A stretch of 64,000 nucleotides of DNA, taken from positions 25,607,989-25,671,988 of the forward strand of contig JAQNBH010000003.1 of the NCBI GenBank assembly GCA_028752905.1, given 5' to 3'. Both the position numbers and the translations under genes were made by a program. Origin of the DNA: Cladorhizidae sp. MBARI D1340-BT2 (taxonomy: Eukaryota; Porifera; Demospongiae; Poecilosclerida; Cladorhizidae). The notes under the pieces are model-generated. The model saw only the letters and a program-made list of their open reading frames with translations, was not told the DNA's origin and did no database searches. The number at the start of each line of letters is the position of its first letter. Positions within the stretch are counted from its first letter, which is position 1. Of the stretch, positions 1 through 11,698 are shown piece by piece.

Positions 1-130
1 GTTTAGCATCAAGTAAGAGTACAATTCATAACTGCCCTAATTAACAAGACCAAAGTCCCAGATTTTGTCAACTGATAGAGAAGGCCCTTATCTGCAACAT
101 GTGAACAGATTATCAATAAATGTAGTGGTT

Positions 131-175
131 TTTCACTGGCAGGCCACCGCTTTGGCAACTGGAAAACGCCAGGAA
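131..175. other. Invariant GC-rich patch with nested inverted repeats (example copy)
   Basis: This is the only GC-rich stretch of an otherwise AT-rich monomer. CTGGC at 136-140 can pair with GCCAG at 168-172. Inside that, GCCA at 143-146 can pair with TGGC at 153-156 across the six-base loop CCGCTT. The patch is essentially unchanged in every monomer; the only change I saw nearby is in the T-run just before it (for example 62106-62291). A protein-binding or structural role is possible but is only inference. It does not contain a proper CENP-B box. Confidence 0.6.
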
Positions 176-223
176 AAATCACAAACCTTACCACTTCAAA
201 TCACCATAACTTGCTAATACTTA

Positions 224-240
224 GAGTACTCAAAATTTTG
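224..240. other. Two overlapping perfect palindromes (example copy)
   Basis: GAGTACTC (224-231) and CAAAATTTTG (231-240) are both perfect dyads sharing one base. They sit at the start of the variable part of the monomer. Most copies keep both. Classes e' (CATAATTTTG), h (CAAACTTTTG), the one-base deletion (CAAATTTTG) and z3 (GCGTACTC) each break one of them. Short dyads have been proposed to matter in centromeric satellites that lack CENP-B boxes; that link is inference here. Confidence 0.55.
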
Positions 241-334
241 ACAAGTACAAAAGATAGATAATCAGAAGGGCTATCCGATGATATAAAAATTATCTTTTTT
301 GGGTAAAGTGTAGAAAAGTTATGAGCTTCACGGC

Positions 335-361
335 AAAAAAACAAGATTTTCGGGGGGAAAA
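335..361. other. Adjacent A-run and G-run, site of length variation (example copy)
   Basis: A run of seven A (335-341) is followed by CAAGATTTTC and six G (352-357), then four A. Across the array the A-run is 6 (19367 monomer), 7 (most), 8 (classes t, i, h, m, k) or 9 (class c), and the G-run is mostly 6-8. The run lengths are class-specific and are inherited within HOR copies, so they are useful phylogenetic markers and not only sequencing noise. Eight-G versions occur at the 1615, 4843 and 62502 monomers. Confidence 0.7.
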
Positions 362-398
362 TGAGAAACATATAGACCAAATTAGGGCAAATATCAAG

Positions 399-406
399 AA
401 CATGTT
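399..406. other. Junction palindrome AACATGTT (example copy)
   Basis: This perfect 8-base dyad spans the monomer boundary chosen here and recurs at every boundary. V-class cores carry a second AACATGT at offsets 96-102, created by a single A-to-C difference from the F class, so V monomers contain the heptamer twice about 100 bases apart. Confidence 0.6.
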
Positions 407-3228
407 TAGCATCAAGTAAGAGTACAATTCATAACTGCCCTAATTAACAAGACCAAAGTCCCAGATTTTGTCAACTGATAGAGAAGGCCCTTATCTGCAA
501 AATGTGAACAGATTATCAATAAATGTAGTGGTTTTTCACTGGCAGGCCACCGCTTTGGCAACTGGAAAACGCCAGGAAAAATCACAAACCTTACCACTTC
601 AAATCACCATAACTTGCTAATACTTAGAGTACTCAAAATTTTGGCACGTACAAAAGACAGATGATTAGAAGGGCTATCCGGTGATATTAAAATTATCTTT
701 TTTGGGTAAAGTATAGAAAAGTTATGAGCTTCACGGCAAAAAAACAAGATTTTCGGGGGGGAAATGAGAAACATATAGACCAAATTAGGGCAAATATCAA
801 GAACATGTTTAGCATCAAGTAAGAGTACAATTCATAACTGCCCTAATTAACAAGACCAAAGTCCCAGATTTTGTCAACTGATAGAGAAGGCCCTTATCTG
901 CAAAATGTGAACAGATTATCAATAAATGTAGTGGTTTTTCACTGGCAGGCCACCGCTTTGGCAACTGGAAAACGCCAGGAAAAATCCCAAACCTTACCAC
1001 TTCAAATCACCATAACTTGCTAATACTTAGAGTACTCAAAATTTTGGCACGTACAAAAGATAGATAATTAGAAGGGCTATCCGATGATATAAAAATTAAC
1101 TTTTTGGGGTAAAGTGTAGAATAGTTATGAGCTTCACGGCAAAAAAAAACAAGATTTTCGGGTGGAAAATGAGAAACATATAGACCAAATTAGGGCAAAT
1201 ATCAAGAACATGTTTAGCATCAAGTAAGAGTACAATTCATAACTGCCCTAATTAACAAGACCAAAGTCCCAGATTTTGTCAACTGATAGAGAAGGCCCTT
1301 ATCTGCAAAATGTGAACAGATTATCAATAAATGTAGTGGTTTTTCACTGGCAGGCCACCGCTTTGGCAACTGGAAAACGCCAGGAAAAATCACAAACCTT
1401 ACCACTTCAAATCACCATAACTTCCTAATACTTAGAGTACTCAAAATTTTGGCACGTACAAAAGATAGATAATTAGAAGGGCTATCCGATAATATAAAAA
1501 ATATCTTTTTTTGGTAAAGTGTAGAATAGTTATGAGCTTCACGGCAAAAAAACAAGATTTTCGGGGGGGAAATGAGAAACATATAGACCAAATTAGGGCA
1601 AATATCAAGAACATGTTTAGCATCAAGTAAGAGTACAATTCATAACTGCCCTAATTAACAAGACCAAAGTCCCAGATTTTGTCAACTGATAGAGAAGGCC
1701 CTTATCTGCAAAATGTGAACAGATTATCAATAAATGTAGTGGTTTTTCACTGGCAGGCCACCGCTTTGGCAACTGGAAAACGCCAGGAAAAATCACAAAC
1801 CTTACCACTTCAAATCACCATAACTTACTAATACTTAGAGTACTCAAAATTTTGGCACGTACAAAAGACAGATGATTAGAAGGGCTATCCGGTGATATTA
1901 AAATTATCTTTTTGGGGTAAAGTATAGAAAAGTTATGAGCTTCACGGCAAAAAAAACAAGATTAACGGGGGGGGAAATGAGAAACATATAGACCAAATTA
2001 GGGCAAATATCAAGAACATGTTTAGCATCAAGTAAGAGTACAATTCATAACTGCCCTAATTAACAAGACCAAAGTCCCAGATTTTGTCAACTGATAGAGA
2101 AGGCCCTTATCTGCAACATGTGAACAGATTATCAATAAATGTAGTGGGTTTTCACTGGCAGGCCACCGCTTTGGCAACTGGAAAACGCCAGGAAAAATCA
2201 CAAACCTTACCACTTCAAATCACCATAACTTACTAATACTTAGAGTACTCAAAATTTTGGCACGTACAAAAGACAGATAATTAGAAGGGCTATCCGGTGA
2301 TATTAAAATTATCTTTTTGGGGTAAAGTATAGAAAAGTTATGAGCTTCACGGCAAAAAAAACAAGATTTACGGGGGGGAAATGAGAAACATATAGACCAA
2401 ATTAGGGCAAATATCAAGAACATGTTTAGCATCAAGTAAGAGTACAATTCATAACTGCCCTAATTAACAAGACCAAAGTCCCAGATTTTGTCAACTGATA
2501 GAGAAGGCCCTTATCTGCAAAATGTGAACAGATTATCAATAAATGTAGTGGTTTTTCACTGGCAGGCCACCGCTTTGGCAACTGGAAAACGCCAGGAAAA
2601 ATCACAAACCTTACCACTTCAAATCACCATAACTTCCTAATACTTAGAGTACTCAAATTTTGGCACGTACAAAAGACAGATGATTAGAAGGGCTATCCGG
2701 TGATATTAAAATTATCTTTTTTGGGTAAAGTATAGAAAAGTTATGAGCTTCACGGCAAAAAAACAAGATTTTCGGGGGGGAAATGAGAAACATATAGACC
2801 AAATTAGGGCAAATATCAAGAACATGTTTAGCATCAAGTAAGAGTACAATTCATAACTGCCCTAATTAACAAGACCAAAGTCCCAGATTTTGTCAACTGA
2901 TAGAGAAGGCCCTTATCTGCAAAATGTGAACAGATTATCAATAAATGTAGTGGTTTTTCACTGGCAGGCCACCGCTTTGGCAACTGGAAAACGCCAGGAA
3001 AAATCACAAACCTTACCACTTCAAATCACCATAACTTGCTAATACTTAGAGTACTCAAAATTTTGGCACGTACAAAAGACAGATAATTAGAAGGGCTATT
3101 CGGTGATATTAACATTATCTTTTTTAGGTAAAGTATAGAAAAGTTATGAGCTTCACGGCAAAAAAACAAGATTTTCGGGGGGGAAATGAGAAACATATAG
3201 ACCAAATTAGGGCAAATATCAAGAACAT

Positions 3229-6200
3229 GTTTAGCATCAAGTAAGAGTACAATTCATAACTGCCCTAATTAACAAGACCAAAGTCCCAGATTTTGTCAAC
3301 TGATAGAGAAGGCCCTTATCTGCAACATGTGAACAGATTATCAATAAATGTAGTGGTTTTTCACTGGCAGGCCACCGCTTTGGCAACTGGAAAACGCCAG
3401 GAAAAATCACAAACCTTACCACTTCAAATCACCATAACTTGCTAATACTTAGAGTACTCAAAATTTTGACAAGTACAAAAGATAGATAATCAGAAGGGCT
3501 ATCCGATGATATAAAAATTATCTTTTTTGGGTAAAGTGTAGAAAAGTTATGAGCTTCACGGCAAAAAAACAAGATTTTCGGGGGGAAAATGAGAAACATA
3601 TAGACCAAATTAGGGCAAATATCAAGAACATGTTTAGCATCAAGTAAGAGTACAATTCATAACTGCCCTAATTAACAAGACCAAAGTCCCAGATTTTGTC
3701 AACTGATAGAGAAGGCCCTTATCTGCAAAATGTGAACAGATTATCAATAAATGTAGTGGTTTTTCACTGGCAGGCCACCGCTTTGGCAACTGGAAAACGC
3801 CAGGAAAAATCACAAACCTTACCACTTCAAATCACCATAACTTGCTAATACTTAGAGTACTCAAAATTTTGGCACGTACAAAAGACAGATGATTAGAAGG
3901 GCTATCCGGTGATATTAAAATTATCTTTTTTGGGTAAAGTATAGAAAAGTTATGAGCTTCACGGCAAAAAAACAAGATTTTCGGGGGGGAAATGAGAAAC
4001 ATATAGACCAAATTAGGGCAAATATCAAGAACATGTTTAGCATCAAGTAAGAGTACAATTCATAACTGCCCTAATTAACAAGACCAAAGTCCCAGATTTT
4101 GTCAACTGATAGAGAAGGCCCTTATCTGCAAAATGTGAACAGATTATCAATAAATGTAGTGGTTTTTCACTGGCAGGCCACCGCTTTGGCAACTGGAAAA
4201 CGCCAGGAAAAATCCCAAACCTTACCACTTCAAATCACCATAACTTGCTAATACTTAGAGTACTCAAAATTTTGGCACGTACAAAAGATAGATAATTAGA
4301 AGGGCTATCCGATGATATAAAAATTAACTTTTTGGGGTAAAGTGTAGAATAGTTATGAGCTTCACGGCAAAAAAAAACAAGATTTTCGGGTGGAAAATGA
4401 GAAACATATAGACCAAATTAGGGCAAATATCAAGAACATGTTTAGCATCAAGTAAGAGTACAATTCATAACTGCCCTAATTAACAAGACCAAAGTCCCAG
4501 ATTTTGTCAACTGATAGAGAAGGCCCTTATCTGCAAAATGTGAACAGATTATCAATAAATGTAGTGGTTTTTCACTGGCAGGCCACCGCTTTGGCAACTG
4601 GAAAACGCCAGGAAAAATCACAAACCTTACCACTTCAAATCACCATAACTTCCTAATACTTAGAGTACTCAAAATTTTGGCACGTACAAAAGATAGATAA
4701 TTAGAAGGGCTATCCGATAATATAAAAAATATCTTTTTTTGGTAAAGTGTAGAATAGTTATGAGCTTCACGGCAAAAAAACAAGATTTTCGGGGGGGAAA
4801 TGAGAAACATATAGACCAAATTAGGGCAAATATCAAGAACATGTTTAGCATCAAGTAAGAGTACAATTCATAACTGCCCTAATTAACAAGACCAAAGTCC
4901 CAGATTTTGTCAACTGATAGAGAAGGCCCTTATCTGCAAAATGTGAACAGATTATCAATAAATGTAGTGGTTTTTCACTGGCAGGCCACCGCTTTGGCAA
5001 CTGGAAAACGCCAGGAAAAATCACAAACCTTACCACTTCAAATCACCATAACTTACTAATACTTAGAGTACTCAAAATTTTGGCACGTACAAAAGACAGA
5101 TGATTAGAAGGGCTATCCGGTGATATTAAAATTATCTTTTTGGGGTAAAGTATAGAAAAGTTATGAGCTTCACGGCAAAAAAAACAAGATTAACGGGGGG
5201 GGAAATGAGAAACATATAGACCAAATTAGGGCAAATATCAAGAACATGTTTAGCATCAAGTAAGAGTACAATTCATAACTGCCCTAATTAACAAGACCAA
5301 AGTCCCAGATTTTGTCAACTGATAGAGAAGGCCCTTATCTGCAACATGTGAACAGATTATCAATAAATGTAGTGGGTTTTCACTGGCAGGCCACCGCTTT
5401 GGCAACTGGAAAACGCCAGGAAAAATCACAAACCTTACCACTTCAAATCACCATAACTTACTAATACTTAGAGTACTCAAAATTTTGGCACGTACAAAAG
5501 ACAGATAATTAGAAGGGCTATCCGGTGATATTAAAATTATCTTTTTGGGGTAAAGTATAGAAAAGTTATGAGCTTCACGGCAAAAAAAACAAGATTTACG
5601 GGGGGGAAATGAGAAACATATAGACCAAATTAGGGCAAATATCAAGAACATGTTTAGCATCAAGTAAGAGTACAATTCATAACTGCCCTAATTAACAAGA
5701 CCAAAGTCCCAGATTTTGTCAACTGATAGAGAAGGCCCTTATCTGCAAAATGTGAACAGATTATCAATAAATGTAGTGGTTTTTCACTGGCAGGCCACCG
5801 CTTTGGCAACTGGAAAACGCCAGGAAAAATCACAAACCTTACCACTTCAAATCACCATAACTTCCTAATACTTAGAGTACTCAAATTTTGGCACGTACAA
5901 AAGACAGATGATTAGAAGGGCTATCCGGTGATATTAAAATTATCTTTTTTGGGTAAAGTATAGAAAAGTTATGAGCTTCACGGCAAAAAAACAAGATTTT
6001 CGGGGGGGAAATGAGAAACATATAGACCAAATTAGGGCAAATATCAAGAACATGTTTAGCATCAAGTAAGAGTACAATTCATAACTGCCCTAATTAACAA
6101 GACCAAAGTCCCAGATTTTGTCAACTGATAGAGAAGGCCCTTATCTGCAAAATGTGAACAGATTATCAATAAATGTAGTGGTTTTTCACTGGCAGGCCAC

Positions 6201-6456
6201 CGCTTTGGCAACTGGAAAACGCCAGGAAAAATCACAAACCTTACCACTTCAAATCACCATAACTTGCTAATACTTAGAGTACTCAAAATTTTGGCACGTA
6301 CAAAAGACAGATAATTAGAAGGGCTATTCGGTGATATTAACATTATCTTTTTTAGGTAAAGTATAGAAAAGTTATGAGCTTCACGGCAAAAAAACAAGAT
6401 TTTCGGGGGGGAAATGAGAAACATATAGACCAAATTAGGGCAAATATCAAGAACAT
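3229..6456. repeat. 8-monomer HOR, copy 2 (looks identical to copy 1)
   Basis: The same eight monomers recur at 3229, 3632, 4035, 4440, 4843, 5248, 5652 and 6054. All private markers of copy 1 are reproduced: GGGTGG, AAAAATATC, the eight-G run, the extra G in GTAGTGGG, the one-base deletion and CTATTCGG. I compared the variable tails monomer by monomer and found no difference. This is either a very recent duplication or an assembly duplication. Confidence 0.93.
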
Positions 6457-9277
6457 GTTTAGCATCAAGTAAGAGTACAATTCATAACTGCCCTAATTAA
6501 CAAGACCAAAGTCCCAGATTTTGTCAACTGATAGAGAAGGCCCTTATCTGCAACATGTGAACAGATTATCAATAAATGTAGTGGTTTTTCACTGGCAGGC
6601 CACCGCTTTGGCAACTGGAAAACGCCAGGAAAAATCCCAAACCTTACCACTTCAAATCACCATAACTTGCTAATACTTAGCGTACTCAAAATTTTGGCAC
6701 GTACAAAAGATAGATAATTAGAAGGGCTATCCGATAATATAAAAATTATCTTTTTTGGGTAAAGTGTAGAATAGTTATGAGCTTCACGGCAAAAAAACAA
6801 GATTTTCGGGGGGAAAATGAGAAACATATAGACCAAATTAGGGCAAATATCAAGAACATGTTTAGCATCAAGTAAGAGTACAATTCATAACTGCCCTAAT
6901 TAACAAGACCAAAGTCCCAGATTTTGTCAACTGATAGAGAAGGCCCTTATCTGCAAAATGTGAACAGATTATCAATAAATGTAGTGGTTTTTCACTGGCA
7001 GGCCACCGCTTTGGCAACTGGAAAACGCCAGGAAAAATCACAAACCTTACCACTTCAAATCACCATAAGTTCCTAATACTTAGAGTACTCAAAATTTTGG
7101 CACGTACAAAAGACAGATGATTAGAAGGGCTATCCGGTGATATTAAAATTATCTTTTTGGGGTAAAGTATAGAAAAGTTATGAGCTTCACGGCAAAAAAA
7201 ACAAGATTTACGGGGGGGAAATGAGAAACATATAGACCAAATTAGGGCAAATATCAAGAACATGTTTAGCATCAAGTAAGAGTACAATTCATAACTGCCC
7301 TAATTAACAAGACCAAAGTCCCAGATTTTGTCAACTGATAGAGAAGGCCCTTATCTGCAAAATGTGAACAGATTATCAATAAATGTAGTGGTTTTTCACT
7401 GGCAGGCCACCGCTTTGGCAACTGGAAAACGCCAGGAAAAATCACAAACCTTACCACTTCAAATCACCATAACTTCCTAATACTTAGAGTACTCAAATTT
7501 TGGCACGTACAAAAGACAGATGATTAGAAGGGCTATCCGGTGATATTAAAATTATCTTTTTTGGGTAAAGTATAGAAAAGTTATGAGCTTCACGGCAAAA
7601 AAACAAGATTTTCGGGGGGGAAATGAGAAACATATAGACCAAATTAGGGCAAATATCAAGAACATGTTTAGCATCAAGTAAGAGTACAATTCATAACTGC
7701 CCTAATTAACAAGACCAAAGTCCCAGATTTTGTCAACTGATAGAGAAGGCCCTTATCTGCAAAATGTGAACAGATTATCAATAAATGTAGTGGTTTTTCA
7801 CTGGCAGGCCACCGCTTTGGCAACTGGAAAACGCCAGGAAAAATCACAAACCTTACCACTTCAAATCACCATAACTTGCTAATACTTAGAGTACTCAAAA
7901 TTTTGGCACGTACAAAAGACAGATAATTAGAAGGGCTATTCGGTGATATTAACATTATCTTTTTTGGGTAAAGTGTAGAATAGTTATGAGCTTCACGGCA
8001 AAAAAACAAGATTTTCGGGGGGAAAATGAGAAACATATAGACCAAATTAGGGCAAATATCAAGAACATGTTTAGCATCAAGTAAGAGTACAATTCATAAC
8101 TGCCCTAATTAACAAGACCAAAGTCCCAGATTTTGTCAACTGATAGAGAAGGCCCTTATCTGCAAAATGTGAACAGATTATCAATAAATGTAGTGGTTTT
8201 TCACTGGCAGGCCACCGCTTTGGCAACTGGAAAACGCCAGGAAAAATCACAAACCTTACCACTTCAAATCACCATAAGTTCCTAATACTTAGAGTACTCA
8301 AAATTTTGGCACGTACAAAAGACAGATGATTAGAAGGGCTATCCGGTGATATTAAAATTATCTTTTTGGGGTAAAGTATAGAAAAGTTATGAGCTTCACG
8401 GCAAAAAAAACAAGATTTACGGGGGGGAAATGAGAAACATATAGACCAAATTAGGGCAAATATCAAGAACATGTTTAGCATCAAGTAAGAGTACAATTCA
8501 TAACTGCCCTAATTAACAAGACCAAAGTCCCAGATTTTGTCAACTGATAGAGAAGGCCCTTATCTGCAAAATGTGAACAGATTATCAATAAATGTAGTGG
8601 TTTTTCACTGGCAGGCCACCGCTTTGGCAACTGGAAAACGCCAGGAAAAATCACAAACCTTACCACTTCAAATCACCATAACTTCCTAATACTTAGAGTA
8701 CTCAAATTTTGGCACGTACAAAAGACAGATGATTAGAAGGGCTATCCGGTGATATTAAAATTATCTTTTTTGGGTAAAGTATAGAAAAGTTATGAGCTTC
8801 ACGGCAAAAAAACAAGATTTTCGGGGGGGAAATGAGAAACATATAGACCAAATTAGGGCAAATATCAAGAACATGTTTAGCATCAAGTAAGAGTACAATT
8901 CATAACTGCCCTAATTAACAAGACCAAAGTCCCAGATTTTGTCAACTGATAGAGAAGGCCCTTATCTGCAAAATGTGAACAGATTATCAATAAATGTAGT
9001 GGTTTTTCACTGGCAGGCCACCGCTTTGGCAACTGGAAAACGCCAGGAAAAATCACAAACCTTACCACTTCAAATCACCATAACTTGCTAATACTTAGAG
9101 TACTCAAAATTTTGGCACGTACAAAAGACAGATAATTAGAAGGGCTATTCGGTGATATTAACATTATCTTTTTTAGGTAAAGTATAGAAAAGTTATGAGC
9201 TTCACGGCAAAAAAACAAGATTTTCGGGGGGGAAATGAGAAACATATAGACCAAATTAGGGCAAATATCAAGAACAT
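6457..9277. repeat. Doubled 4-mer HOR with one monomer lost (7 monomers)
   Basis: Monomers: 6457 GV-z3 (AGCGTACTC), 6860 k (AAGTTCC, GATTTACGGG), 7264 b with the CAAATTTTGG deletion, 7666 fusion, 8069 k, 8473 b with the deletion, 8875 e with CTATTCGG. The trio 6860-8068 repeats as 8069-9277 (1209 bp each). The pattern fits two copies of [z3, k, b, e] in which the first e and the following z3 have fused into the single monomer at 7666. The b and e monomers descend from the same types as 2424 and 2826. Confidence 0.85.
7666..8068. repeat. Fusion monomer: class e left part, class z right part
   Basis: The left part carries CTATTCGG and AACATTATC, as in the 8875 monomer. From 7966 onward it carries GGGTAAAGTGTAGAATAG with six G, as in class z. 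The switch must lie between the last e marker (7953) and the first z marker (7966). A simple unequal exchange between neighbouring e and z3 monomers removes exactly one repeat and explains the 7-monomer block. Confidence 0.8.
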
Positions 9278-11698
9278 GTTTAGCATCAAGTAAGAGTACA
9301 ATTCATAACTGCCCTAATTAACAAGACCAAAGTCCCAGATTTTGTCAACTGATAGAGAAGGCCCTTATCTGCAACATGTGAACAGATTATCAATAAATGT
9401 AGTGGTTTTTCACTGGCAGGCCACCGCTTTGGCAACTGGAAAACGCCAGGAAAAATCCCAAACCTTACCACTTCAAATCACCATAACTTGCTAATACTTA
9501 GCGTACTCAAAATTTTGGCACGTACAAAAGATAGATAATTAGAAGGGCTATCCGATAATATAAAAATTATCTTTTTTGGGTAAAGTGTAGAATAGTTATG
9601 AGCTTCACGGCAAAAAAACAAGATTTTCGGGGGGAAAATGAGAAACATATAGACCAAATTAGGGCAAATATCAAGAACATGTTTAGCATCAAGTAAGAGT
9701 ACAATTCATAACTGCCCTAATTAACAAGACCAAAGTCCCAGATTTTGTCAACTGATAGAGAAGGCCCTTATCTGCAAAATGTGAACAGATTATCAATAAA
9801 TGTAGTGGTTTTTCACTGGCAGGCCACCGCTTTGGCAACTGGAAAACGCCAGGAAAAATCACAAACCTTACCACTTCAAATCACCATAAGTTCCTAATAC
9901 TTAGAGTACTCAAAATTTTGGCACGTACAAAAGACAGATGATTAGAAGGGCTATCCGGTGATATTAAAATTATCTTTTTTGGGTAAAGTATAGAAAAGTT
10001 ATGAGCTTCACGGCAAAAAAAACAAGATTTACGGGGGGGAAATGAGAAACATATAGACCAAATTAGGGCAAATATCAAGAACATGTTTAGCATCAAGTAA
10101 GAGTACAATTCATAACTGCCCTAATTAACAAGACCAAAGTCCCAGATTTTGTCAACTGATAGAGAAGGCCCTTATCTGCAACATGTGAACAGATTATCAA
10201 TAAATGTAGTGGTTTTTCACTGGCAGGCCACCGCTTTGGCAACTGGAAAACGCCAGGAAAAATCACAAACCTTACCACTTCAAATCACCATAACTTCCTA
10301 ATACTTAGAGTACTCAAAATTTTGGCACGTACAAAAGACAGATGATTAGAAGGGCTATCCGGTGATATTAAAATTATCTTTTTTGGGTAAAGTATAGAAA
10401 AGTTATGAGCTTCACGGCAAAAAAAACAAGATTTACGGGGGGGAAATGAGAAACATATAGACCAAATTAGGGCAAATATCAAGAACATGTTTAGCATCAA
10501 GTAAGAGTACAATTCATAACTGCCCTAATTAACAAGACCAAAGTCCCAGATTTTGTCAACTGATAGAGAAGGCCCTTATCTGCAAAATGTGAACAGATTA
10601 TCAATAAATGTAGTGGTTTTTCACTGGCAGGCCACCGCTTTGGCAACTGGAAAACGCCAGGAAAAATCACAAACCTTACCACTTCAAATCACCATAACTT
10701 GCTAATACTTAGAGTACTCAAAATTTTGGCACGTACAAAAGATAGATAATTAGAAGGGCTATCCGATAATATAAAAATTATCTTTTTTGGGTAAAGTGTA
10801 GAATAGTTATGAGCTTCACGGCAAAAAAACAAGATTTTCGGGGGGAAAATGAGAAACATATAGACCAAATTAGGGCAAATATCAAGAACATGTTTAGCAT
10901 CAAGTAAGAGTACAATTCATAAATGCCCTAATTAACAAGACCAAAGTCCCAGATTTTGTCAACTGATAGAGAAGGCCCTTATCTGCAAAATATGAACAGA
11001 TTATCAATAAATGTAGTGGTTTTTCACTGGCAGGCCACCGCTTTGGCAACTGGAAAACGCCAGGAAAAATCACAAACTTTACCACTTCAAATCACCATAA
11101 CTTCCTAATACTTAGAGTACTCAAAATTTTGGCACGTACAAAAGACAGATGATTAGAAGGGCTATTCGATGATATTAAAATTATCTTTTTTGGGTAAAGT
11201 ATAGAAAAGTTATGAGCTTCACGGCAAAAAAACAAGATTTTCGGGGGGGAAATGAGAAACATATAGACCAAATTAGGGCAAATATCAAGAACATGTTTAG
11301 CATCAAGTAAGAGTACAATTCATAACTGCCCTAATTAACAAGACCAAAGTCCCAGATTTTGTCAACTGATAGAGAAGGCCCTTATCTGCAAAATGTGAAC
11401 AGATTATCAATAAATGTAGCGGTTTTTCACTGGCAGGCCACCGCTTTGGCAACTGGAAAACGCCAGGAAAAATCCCAAACCTTACCACTTCAAATCACCA
11501 TAACTTGCTAATACTTAGAGTACTCAAAATTTTGGCACGTACAAAAGATAGATAATTAGAAGGGCTATCCGGTGATATTAAAATTATCTTTTTGGGGTAA
11601 AGTATAGAAAAGTTATGAGCTTCACGGCAAAAAAAACAAGATTAACGGGGGGGAAATGAGAAACATATAGACCAAATTAGGGCAAATATCAAGAACAT
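9278..11698. repeat. 6-monomer HOR, copy 1
   Basis: Monomers: 9278 GV-z3, 9681 F-k, 10085 V-m, 10489 F-z2, 10892 KY-b (CTATTCGATG; private AAATGCCC near its start), 11295 GF with GTAGCGG and a mixed c/t tail (GATAGATAATTAG then TTTTTGGGG and GATTAACGGG). The block is 2421 bp and recurs in recognisable form at 13313. Confidence 0.8.

Larger units (their letters stand above)
1..403. repeat. Reference satellite monomer (class V-a), with sub-regions
   Basis: The first monomer serves as the coordinate frame. By hand count it has 145 G+C in 403 bases. Offsets 1-95 and 361-403 are almost invariant across all copies and are contiguous across the monomer junction, making a block of about 140 bases. 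Offsets 95-103 hold the V/F/Y core switch. Offsets 131-175 are the GC-rich patch. Offsets 181-193 hold the G and K variants. Offsets 206-345 hold the tail classes. Offsets 335-341 are the A-run (6-9 long in the array) and 352-357 the G-run (usually 6-8), which account for most of the 402-405 length range. The choice of phase is arbitrary. Confidence 0.95.
1..3228. repeat. 8-monomer HOR, copy 1
   Basis: Monomers start at 1 (V-a), 404 (F-b), 807 (GF-c, nine A, G-run interrupted as GGGTGG), 1212 (F-d), 1615 (F-t, eight G), 2020 (V-i, with GTAGTGGGTTTT), 2424 (F-b with one A missing in CAAATTTTGG) and 2826 (F-e with CTATTCGG). Monomer lengths are 403, 403, 405, 403, 405, 404, 402 and 403. Each monomer class occurs once, which makes the period unmistakable against the next copy. 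Confidence 0.93.

Noticed and set aside
115..120. AATAAA as a polyadenylation signal
   Set aside because: It is a common hexamer in AT-rich DNA, repeated only because the monomer is repeated. There is no associated gene.
127..142. Similarity of TTTTTCAC and, at 201-208, TCACCATA to parts of the alphoid pJ-alpha motif
   Set aside because: Only about eight bases match at each place, and neither site carries the full 17-base motif. This is expected by chance in a 403-base sequence.
151..172. CENP-B box-like sequence TGGAAAACG in the GC-rich patch
   Set aside because: The resemblance is limited to the GGAAA-CG part. The required TTCG at the left and CGGG at the right are missing (GGCAAC and CGCC here). 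It could bind a different protein but is not a canonical box.
9..194. A 61-codon minus-strand open frame repeated in every monomer
   Set aside because: It starts at GTG in nearly all copies (ATG only at 29239 and 32466), has no promoter or neighbour logic, and lies inside the block that is conserved as DNA. Most core differences change the residue (V/F, H/Y, V/G, R/K/M, K/N, P/T); I found only two silent ones. That is not the pattern of a maintained protein.
352..357. G-run as a G-quadruplex
   Set aside because: There is only one run of 6-8 G per monomer. The next run is about 400 bases away, so an intramolecular quadruplex with normal loops is not possible.
383..388. TTAGGG, the vertebrate telomere hexamer, once per monomer
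   Set aside because: It is a single isolated copy in each monomer with no tandem telomeric run, so it is coincidental.
1..403. CRISPR array or bacterial repeat family
   Set aside because: The repeat unit is 403 bases with no unique spacers between copies, and the whole window is repeat. No cas genes or prokaryotic genes are present.
1..403. Tandemly repeated RNA gene (5S rRNA, snRNA or tRNA type)
   Set aside because: I see no A/B/C-box pol III promoter arrangement, no terminator-flanked structured RNA and no 5S-like sequence. Variation concentrates in one third of the monomer without paired compensatory changes that I could detect.
2220..2447. 75-codon minus-strand frames with a hydrophobic start, resembling a signal or membrane segment
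   Set aside because: They start at TTG and span a monomer junction. They appear or vanish with the lengths of the A-run and G-run, so they are phase accidents of the repeat. The 65-codon versions at 1441, 4669 and 61924 are the same region in a shifted frame.
2424..2825. 402-base monomers as assembly indels
   Set aside because: The one-base deletion in CAAATTTTGG recurs at 2424, 5652, 7264 and 8473 with the same linked markers, so it is an inherited variant. The private short runs at 19367 and 60084 could still be sequencing errors.
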